This document shows positions 7,080 to 12,057 of a stretch of 12,057 nucleotides of DNA, piece by piece. The number at the start of each line of letters is the position of its first letter. Position 1 is the stretch's first letter. This stretch comes from Actinomycetes bacterium (GTDB lineage: Bacteria > Actinomycetota > Actinomycetes > Streptosporangiales > Streptosporangiaceae): contig JAFACJ010000474.1 of NCBI GenBank assembly GCA_023425615.1, positions 1 through 12,057 on the forward strand, given 5' to 3'. A model generated the notes under the pieces. It was not told the origin of the DNA. It made no database searches and worked only from the letters and a program-made list of their open reading frames with translations. The translations under genes and the position numbers were made by a program.

Positions 7080-9245
7080 ATGAAGCACTGGGGCGAACCC
7101 CCCTTCGAGCCCGAGCTGGCGCCCGAAGCGGTGCTGAACCAGATGGAGATGGCGGTCATCGTCTGCGACCGCTTCAGCAACATCATCCATATCAATGCCT
7201 TCGGCAAGAAGCTCTTCGGCTTCGTCGGCAGCGAGTACGTCGGCCAGAGCGTGCTGTCCCTCGGCATCGCCGAGGAGGACCACGAGCAGGCCACCGAGCT
7301 CGCGCGGTACGTGCTGAAGGGCGGGGTCTGGGAAGGCACCTTCTGCAACCTGCGCCAGGACGGCAGCACCATCTACACCAGGGCGCAGGCGGTGCCGCTG
7401 CGTCACCCGTCGGGAGCCATCGACGGGGTGGCGATCCTGGCCCGTGAGGCGCTGCGCAGCAACCAGCGCGACCAGGACAGGTACGGGCTGCTCGACCGCA
7501 TCGGCACCCGGCTGGCAGGCTCCCTCGAACTGGAGGTGACGCTGCGGGCGGTGGCCGACACCCTGGTCCCGCAGTTCGCCGACCATGTCTTCATCGACCT
7601 CGCCGCCTCCGACAAGCTGGTGCGCCGTGTCGCCCGGCACACCGGGGACTGGACGCCGCCGCCGGGCACCTGGCCCGAGGTGGGCGAGCCGGTGGTCTAT
7701 CCCGCCGACCACCACGCGGCCAAGGCGATGAGCCGCCGCGACGCGGTGCTGGTCGACCTGTCCACCGGACTGAGCGGCGAGCTGGGCCTCACCTCGATGA
7801 TCTCGGCGCCGCTGATGGCGCGCGGCCAGGTGCTGGGCGTGATGAGCCTCGGCCTGTCGCATCTGGGCCGCCGCGCCGACCCGCACTACGACGGCTTCGA
7901 CCGCGACCTGGTCGGCGCGATCGCCGGCCGTGTCGCGCTGTCCATCGACAACGCGATGCTCTTCGAGGAGGAGCGCCAGACGGCGCTGGCCTTCCAGCGC
8001 CACCTCCTGCCCGGCGAGCGCCCCCCCAAGCTGGACGGCCTGCAGATCGCCTGGCGCTATGAGCCGGCCAAACCGCTGGAGTCGCACGGGCACGGCATCC
8101 AGACCCAGGTGGGCGGCGACTGGTACGACGTCATCCCGCTGTCGGCGGGCCGGGTGGGGATCGTCATCGGCGACGTCGAGGGCCGCGGCGCGCGCGCCGC
8201 GGCGGTGATGGGCCAGATGCGCGCCGCGCTGCGCGCCTTCGCCCAGGACGACAAGTCACCGTCCGACATCATGCGCAAGCTGGACGAGTGGGTGCGCACC
8301 ATGAACCCGGCGGAGCCGACCCGCCCGGCGCTGGTGTCGTGCACCTACTTCGTCTACGACGCCTGGTCGCGCGAGCTGACGTTCTCCAACGCCGGGCACA
8401 CCCCGCCGATGACGGTCATCGACGGCCAGGTCGGCGAACTCGACTTCCACGCCGCCGAGGGCGCGATGCTGGGCATCCGCTCGCCCGGCCTCGGCGGGGA
8501 CATCATGTTCGACGAGGAGACGGTGGTGCTGCCCCCCGGCAGCACGCTGCTGCTGTACACCGACGGGCTGGTGGAGCGCAGGCCGCGGGAGGACGGCACC
8601 TACCACAGCGGCGAGCAGGCGCGCCTGCTGATCCGTGACGCCGTCGCGCGGGCCGCGCGCCAGGACGTGGAGACGGTGGCGAACGCCGCGTTCGCCGCGG
8701 TCCCCGGGGACATCGACGACGACGTGGCGCTGGTCGTCATGCGTACCGCCCCCGAGGAGCTGCCGGTCGAGGAGCGCACCTTCCCCAGTGAGCCGATCAT
8801 GGTCTCCGAGGCGCGCCGGCTGGCCGCCGAGACGTTCGCCGCCTGGGGGCTGCACGAGGACGAGGCCGAGATGGCCTGCCTGCTGGTCTCGGAGATCGTC
8901 ACCAATGTGGTGCTGCACGCCACCAGCGTCCCGGCGCAGAAACGGGCGCTGGTGGGCGCTCCGGAGCTGTCGTTCGACGAGGACGACTGGGATCTGAGCG
9001 GAGGTCTCGGCCTCGGCCGTCCCGAGCCGGCCAAGCAGGAGTTCCGGCTGCAGCTGCGCAAGGGCGCAGGCGCCCTGTGGGTGGAGGTCTTCGACCCCGA
9101 CCTGCGGCTGCCCCGGATCCGCAACGCGGGCGAGACCGACGAGGGGGGCCGCGGCCTGTACCTGGTCGATCAGATCGCGGCGCGCTGGGGCTCCCGGCCC
9201 ACCCCCGACGGCAAGGCCGTCTGGTTCGAGCTGCCCCTGACCTGA
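7080..9245 (+). CDS. PAS-GAF-PP2C(SpoIIE)-HATPase signalling phosphatase
   Basis: The start is ATG 7080, because GGAGGTGA (7068-7075) lies 4 nt before it; an in-frame ATG at 7059 overlaps that site and is unlikely. The 721-residue protein combines a PAS sensor (about 17-118; GVAILARE at its end), a GAF sensor (about 140-297), a SpoIIE/RsbU-type PP2C phosphatase (about 310-555) and a C-terminal RsbW-like ATPase domain (about 570-721). Phosphatase metal ligands are visible in GGDWYD (D347, D350), GDVEGRG (D365), TDG (D495) and DIDDDVAL (D546-D548), so the phosphatase should be active. The ATPase domain has an N box SEIVTNVVLHA (E605, N609), FDPD near 671-674 and a G box EGGRGLYLVDQIAARWG. By family, such proteins dephosphorylate anti-anti-sigma factors and may also bind or phosphorylate them, so they switch an alternative sigma factor in response to a small ligand or redox/light signal. 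No membrane spans. An acidic 35-residue insertion (about 619-653) splits the ATPase domain. Confidence 0.93.
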   Translation: MKHWGEPPFEPELAPEAVLNQMEMAVIVCDRFSNIIHINAFGKKLFGFVGSEYVGQSVLSLGIAEEDHEQATELARYVLKGGVWEGTFCNLRQDGSTIYTRAQAVPLRHPSGAIDGVAILAREALRSNQRDQDRYGLLDRIGTRLAGSLELEVTLRAVADTLVPQFADHVFIDLAASDKLVRRVARHTGDWTPPPGTWPEVGEPVVYPADHHAAKAMSRRDAVLVDLSTGLSGELGLTSMISAPLMARGQVLGVMSLGLSHLGRRADPHYDGFDRDLVGAIAGRVALSIDNAMLFEEERQTALAFQRHLLPGERPPKLDGLQIAWRYEPAKPLESHGHGIQTQVGGDWYDVIPLSAGRVGIVIGDVEGRGARAAAVMGQMRAALRAFAQDDKSPSDIMRKLDEWVRTMNPAEPTRPALVSCTYFVYDAWSRELTFSNAGHTPPMTVIDGQVGELDFHAAEGAMLGIRSPGLGGDIMFDEETVVLPPGSTLLLYTDGLVERRPREDGTYHSGEQARLLIRDAVARAARQDVETVANAAFAAVPGDIDDDVALVVMRTAPEELPVEERTFPSEPIMVSEARRLAAETFAAWGLHEDEAEMACLLVSEIVTNVVLHATSVPAQKRALVGAPELSFDEDDWDLSGGLGLGRPEPAKQEFRLQLRKGAGALWVEVFDPDLRLPRIRNAGETDEGGRGLYLVDQIAARWGSRPTPDGKAVWFELPLT

Positions 9246-9256
9246 GCCGTCCCGCC

Positions 9257-9288
9257 GCGGGGCGTCCCCGGGCACGGGAGCGCCCCGC
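9257..9288. terminator. Bulged hairpin between convergent genes
   Basis: Bases 9257-9268 pair with 9276-9288 to give a 12-bp G/C-rich stem with one bulged G (9280) and a 7-base loop. It lies between the phosphatase stop (9245) and the methyltransferase stop (9304-9306, minus strand), so it can serve transcripts from both sides. No T-run follows on either strand, as is common in actinobacterial terminators. Confidence 0.7.
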
Positions 9289-9303
9289 CGAGGGGAGGCG
9301 TCC

Positions 9304-10035
9304 TCAGACGGGGCGGGCGGCCAGATGCGCCCAGGTCTGGGTGAACCACAGCTCGCCGCCGATGATGCGGGGCCTGGCGCCGGTCTTGGGGCCGCCGTCG
9401 ACCTCGGCGAGCAGGACGTCGCGCAGCCGTGCGGCGATACCCGGATCGCGGGCGGAGGCCAGCCACGGCTCGGCCGGCCGCTCGACGGTGAGCAGATCGA
9501 GGCGTCGGACACGGGACCCGGCGGACTCGACCATCGCCACGAGGTCGCCGATCGGGGGAGTGGCGCGGAAACCGGGGTCGCGGACGCGTTCCAGCGCGTC
9601 GCGGTGGTCGCTGGAGCAGTTGGTGCGCGCCAGATCGGCCAGCACGATCCTGCCGTCCGGACGGCAGACCCGCAGCATCTCCCGGAGCACGGCGCCGGGG
9701 TCGGCCATGCGCAGCAGCGTGAACCGCGTGGTGACCAGGGAGAACTCCCCGTCGGCGTACGGCAGCACGACCGGATCGGCGGGGGCGGCCGGAGTCAGGC
9801 GCGGATCGCTCGAACCGGGCCTCGGGGACCTGGGGGCCGTCTCCCGGATCTGACCGCAGGAGACGGCCTGCGGCCCGAGGTCGAGGGAGACGAGCCGGCC
9901 GACCCGCGGGGTGAGCGCCGAGGCCAGCGGGCTCGGCCCGTAGCACAGGTCGAGCGCGGCGTCGGAGGGGCAGGGTTCGGCGAAGTCGGCGAGCCTGGTG
10001 AGGAAGGTGGAGAGCGTGCCCACAGAGACCGGCAT
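9304..10035 (-). CDS. Class I SAM-dependent methyltransferase (Methyltransf_11-like)
   Basis: This 243-residue protein starts at ATG 10035-10033 with GAGGGGAGGG a few bases upstream. The central part follows the UbiE/Methyltransf_11 order: motif I region ALDLCYGPSPLASAL (27-41), acidic strand-2 end VSLDLGP (49-55, D52), LPYADGEFSLVTTRFTLLRMADP (91-113) as motifs III/IV, and LREMLRVCRPDGRIVLADL (117-135). Next come RDPGFRATPPIGDLVAMVESAG (152-173) and a C-terminal beta segment with GGELWFTQTWAHL. Motif I is degenerate: the usual DxGxGxG glycines are D-L-C-Y-G-P-S here, so SAM binding may be atypical. A Pro/Ser-rich insertion (about 66-88) follows strand 2. The substrate cannot be inferred; small quinone-like or natural-product substrates are usual for the family. 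It may be cotranscribed with the 52-residue membrane protein 82 nt upstream. Confidence 0.8.
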   Translation of the reverse strand: MPVSVGTLSTFLTRLADFAEPCPSDAALDLCYGPSPLASALTPRVGRLVSLDLGPQAVSCGQIRETAPRSPRPGSSDPRLTPAAPADPVVLPYADGEFSLVTTRFTLLRMADPGAVLREMLRVCRPDGRIVLADLARTNCSSDHRDALERVRDPGFRATPPIGDLVAMVESAGSRVRRLDLLTVERPAEPWLASARDPGIAARLRDVLLAEVDGGPKTGARPRIIGGELWFTQTWAHLAARPV

Positions 10036-10117
10036 GGCACCCCTCCCCTCGCAGTGGTCGACCAGATAAGACGGCCGGGAGGGGCTTTTGGTTCGGCCGT
10101 GCCTGAGATTCCCCGCC

Positions 10118-10276
10118 TCAGCCCATCGCCTGGCCCCACAGGGCGAGGACGACGATCACGAAGACGACGATGACCGCGCTGGTGGTGGGCGCGGGGAGCC
10201 GCATCCGCACGGCCAGCCAGCGGATGCAGAAGGCGGCGAGGAGCGCGAGCAGTACGAGCATGACGATCCCGTCCAT
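10118..10276 (-). CDS. 52-residue two-span membrane protein
   Basis: A frame from ATG 10276-10274 to TGA 10120-10118 encodes 52 residues. AGGTGA lies 5 nt before the ATG, a good ribosome site. The product has two hydrophobic segments (about residues 3-16 and 31-46) separated by a short basic loop (IRWLAVRMRLPAPTTS), which predicts a small hairpin membrane protein with the loop in the cytoplasm, and a short WGQAMG tail. Function is not recognised. It diverges from the DHA2 exporter (83 bp apart) and precedes the methyltransferase on the same strand. The combination of ribosome site, hydrophobic pattern and high third-position GC makes it likely real. Confidence 0.72.
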   Translation of the reverse strand: MDGIVMLVLLALLAAFCIRWLAVRMRLPAPTTSAVIVVFVIVVLALWGQAMG

Positions 10277-10359
10277 AGGGGTCACCTTAGACCTTCCCTG
10301 GGCGGCGGCTTGGGTTCTTCGGGCACGAGCGCCGGGTAGTCGGACGGGGGGAGGGATGG
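10277..10359. promoter_or_regulatory. Divergent intergenic region, 52-residue protein / DHA2 exporter
   Basis: This 83-bp gap must hold two divergent starts. It contains both ribosome sites (AGGTGA for the small protein on the minus strand, GGGGAGGG for the exporter). TTGGGT at 10310-10315 could be a -35 for the exporter, but no matching -10 is clear. No operator palindrome is obvious. Confidence 0.3.
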
Positions 10360-12057
10360 ATGGGGCGGCACTCCAGAAGCGGGGGGATCGGCCTGATCCT
10401 GACGGCCCTGCTGCTGGGCATGCTGCTGAGCGCGCTGGACCAGACGATCGTCTCGACCGCGCTGCCGACCATCGTGAGCGAGTTCGGCGGGCTGAACCAC
10501 CTGTCGTGGGTGGTCACCGCCTACATGCTGGCCAGCACCGCCTCCACCCCGCTGTGGGGAAAGCTCGGCGACCAGTACGGCCGCAAACCGCTGTACATCG
10601 CCGCGATCGGGATCTTCCTGACCGGGTCGGTGCTGTGCGGCGTCTCCTGGAACATGGTCTCGCTGATCTGCTTCCGTGCGCTGCAGGGGCTGGGCGGCGG
10701 CGGGCTGATGTCGCTGGGCATGGCGATCGTCGCCGATGTGGTGCCGCCCCGGGAGCGCGGCCGCTACCAGGGCTACTTCGGCGGGGTCTTCGGGGTGGCG
10801 AGCGTGGCGGGGCCGCTGATCGGCGGGTTCTTCGTGGACAACCTGACCTGGCGCTGGGTGTTCTACGTCAACCTGCCGATCGGCGCGGTGGCGCTGCTGG
10901 TGATCGTGACGGTCCTGAAGGCCAAGGGCGAGCGCACCCGGCACCGGATCGACTACGCAGGCACGTTCGCGATCGGCGGCGCCGCCGTCTGCCTGGTGCT
11001 GGCCACCACCTGGGGCGGCACCGAGTACCCCTGGGGCTCGCCGGTGGTGCTCGGCCTGTTCGTCGGCTCCGCCGTGCTGCTGGTGTGCTGGTGGCTGGCC
11101 GAACGCCGTGCCGCCGAGCCGGTGCTGCCGCTGCACCTGTTCCGCAACTCGGTCTTCTCCCTCTGCGGCCTCATCGCGTTCGTCATCGGGTTCGCGATGT
11201 TCGGCGCGCTCACCTATCTCGCCGTCTACCTGCAGGTGGTGAAGGGGACGTCGCCGACCCTGTCGGGGCTGAGCCTGCTGCCGATGATGGCGGGGACGCT
11301 GGCGACGTCGATCCTGTCGGGCCATCTGATCACCAGGACCGGCAGGTACAAGGTCTTCCCCATTCTGGGGACGGGCATCACCACGGTGGCGCTGGCCCTG
11401 TGCTCCCGGCTGGACGTGCACACCGGGGTACTGGAGCGGAGCCTGTACCTGGTGGTGCTGGGCGTCGGGCTCGGCTGCGTCATGCAGGTGCTGATCATCG
11501 CGGTGCAGAACTCCAGCCCGTACGCCGACCTGGGCGCGGCGACGTCGGGCAACACCTTCTTCCGGTCGATCGGCGGCTCGTTCGGCGTCGCGGTCTTCGG
11601 TTCGATCTTCAGCAACCGGCTGGCCGTGAACATCGGGGAGGTGCTGCGGAGGGTGCGGCTGCCGCCGGGGGTGGACCCGGCGGAGGTGCAGGAGAACTCC
11701 AAGATCCTCAGACGGCTTCCGCCGCGGGACACCGAGGCGATCCTCGGCGCCTACGCCGACGCCATCCAGACCGTCTTCCTGTGCGCGGCACCGGTCGCGG
11801 CCGTGGCGTTCGTCGCGAGCTGGTTCCTGCGCGAGGTGCCGCTGCGGACGGCGACCCGCGACGCGGGGCTGGGGGAGTCGATGGGCGCGCCGACGTCGCG
11901 CACGTCCAAGGCCGAACTGGAACTGGCGCTGGCCCGGCTGCTGCGCCGCGACCGCGACGCCCGCGCGCTCTACACCCGCCTGGCGGCGGGCGCCGGCGTC
12001 GACCTGTCGGCCGGCGGTATCTGGGTGCTGTGCCGGCTGGCCACGGAGGGACCGGAG
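10360..12057 (+). CDS. DHA2-family (EmrB/QacA) MFS drug exporter with cytoplasmic C-terminal extension, truncated by window end
   Basis: The frame opens at ATG 10360 (GGGGGGAGGG a few bases upstream; the ATG at 10356 is out of frame) and runs to the window edge, 566 codons visible. It is a 14-span proton-driven exporter of the DHA2 group: motif D1 LDQTIVSTALPTIV (26-39, D27), SWVVTAYMLAST (49-60), motif A GKLGDQYGRKP (67-77), FRALQGLGGGG (105-115), motif C-like VAGPLIGGFF (149-158), and WRWVFYVNLPIG (164-175). A typical loop between the last spans (about 419-465) is hydrophilic and the final span is about 470-490. After this the usual DHA2 protein would end, but here a hydrophilic segment (491-515) leads into KAELELALARLLRRDRDARALYT and a GVDLSAGGIWVLCRLA stretch (517-561). 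That stretch resembles the first helices of MarR-type winged-helix proteins. Substrate unknown; antibiotics or lipophilic cations are usual. Confidence 0.93.
   Translation, partial: MGRHSRSGGIGLILTALLLGMLLSALDQTIVSTALPTIVSEFGGLNHLSWVVTAYMLASTASTPLWGKLGDQYGRKPLYIAAIGIFLTGSVLCGVSWNMVSLICFRALQGLGGGGLMSLGMAIVADVVPPRERGRYQGYFGGVFGVASVAGPLIGGFFVDNLTWRWVFYVNLPIGAVALLVIVTVLKAKGERTRHRIDYAGTFAIGGAAVCLVLATTWGGTEYPWGSPVVLGLFVGSAVLLVCWWLAERRAAEPVLPLHLFRNSVFSLCGLIAFVIGFAMFGALTYLAVYLQVVKGTSPTLSGLSLLPMMAGTLATSILSGHLITRTGRYKVFPILGTGITTVALALCSRLDVHTGVLERSLYLVVLGVGLGCVMQVLIIAVQNSSPYADLGAATSGNTFFRSIGGSFGVAVFGSIFSNRLAVNIGEVLRRVRLPPGVDPAEVQENSKILRRLPPRDTEAILGAYADAIQTVFLCAAPVAAVAFVASWFLREVPLRTATRDAGLGESMGAPTSRTSKAELELALARLLRRDRDARALYTRLAAGAGVDLSAGGIWVLCRLATEGPE

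Noticed and set aside
6145..7080. DtxR-type iron box near the regulator or elsewhere in the window
   Set aside because: No sequence close to the TTAGGTTAGSCTAACCTAA consensus was found by eye; a profile scan would be more sensitive.
6297..8093. 598-codon minus-strand frame across dtxR and the 5' half of the phosphatase gene
   Set aside because: Composition is His/Gln/Val-rich, as expected for the complement of third-position GC coding. It spans two clearly real genes and their intergenic gap, with no domain recognised.
8256..9512. 418-codon minus-strand frame antisense to the phosphatase gene
   Set aside because: It covers the SpoIIE/HATPase coding region and runs into the methyltransferase in another frame; no motifs.
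10282..11421. 379-codon minus-strand frame antisense to the DHA2 exporter
   Set aside because: The plus strand encodes clear MFS motifs throughout; the antisense product is His/Gln/Arg-rich.

Overview
The window (about 12 kb, very high G+C, GTG/TTG starts, strong third-position G/C bias) looks like chromosome of a high-GC actinobacterium, probably a Streptosporangiales/Thermomonosporaceae-type or Streptomyces-like organism. The evidence is the protein families present: actinobacterial-type SerC, a CitA-type citrate synthase, a DtxR/IdeR regulator and a PAS-GAF-SpoIIE-HATPase phosphatase. The pdxH | citA | dtxR order also resembles, from memory, a Streptomyces core-chromosome neighbourhood. 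No rRNA, tRNA, insertion sequence, CRISPR array or integrase was seen.

Left part, minus strand, read from 4948 down to 1: pdxH (PNP/PMP oxidase), an MFS_3-type exporter overlapping it by ATGA, and serC 11 nt further on form a tight run. After a 63-nt gap come a 27-residue single-span membrane peptide, a surface beta-propeller-like protein anchored by a C-terminal membrane span (GTGA overlap), and a four-span membrane protein that starts right after the previous stop and runs off the window through a 13-base C/G homopolymer. PdxH makes PLP and SerC is a PLP enzyme, so the first three genes make sense together. The propeller and the membrane proteins have no assigned function.

Middle part, plus strand: citA diverges from pdxH across a 101-bp intergenic region that carries three copies of AACCGA plus inverted half-sites. 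citA ends in a strong hairpin terminator. A DtxR/IdeR-family metalloregulator with a complete set of metal ligands follows (TTG start, strong ribosome binding site), and then a 721-residue PAS-GAF-PP2C(SpoIIE)-HATPase signalling protein, which probably controls an alternative sigma factor through a partner-switching pathway.

Right part: a class I methyltransferase and a 52-residue two-span membrane protein lie on the minus strand, the former convergent with the phosphatase across a hairpin. A DHA2-type (EmrB/QacA) 14-span drug exporter diverges to the right and is cut by the window end inside a C-terminal cytoplasmic extension that looks like the start of a MarR-type winged-helix domain.

Most of the window is ordinary core and accessory actinobacterial content, and I do not see a convincing new multi-gene system. 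The best leads are the transporter-regulator fusion at the right edge, the repeat cluster between pdxH and citA, the local low-GC/rare-codon patch inside pdxH, the acidic insertion in the phosphatase kinase-like domain, and two unannotated small membrane proteins.
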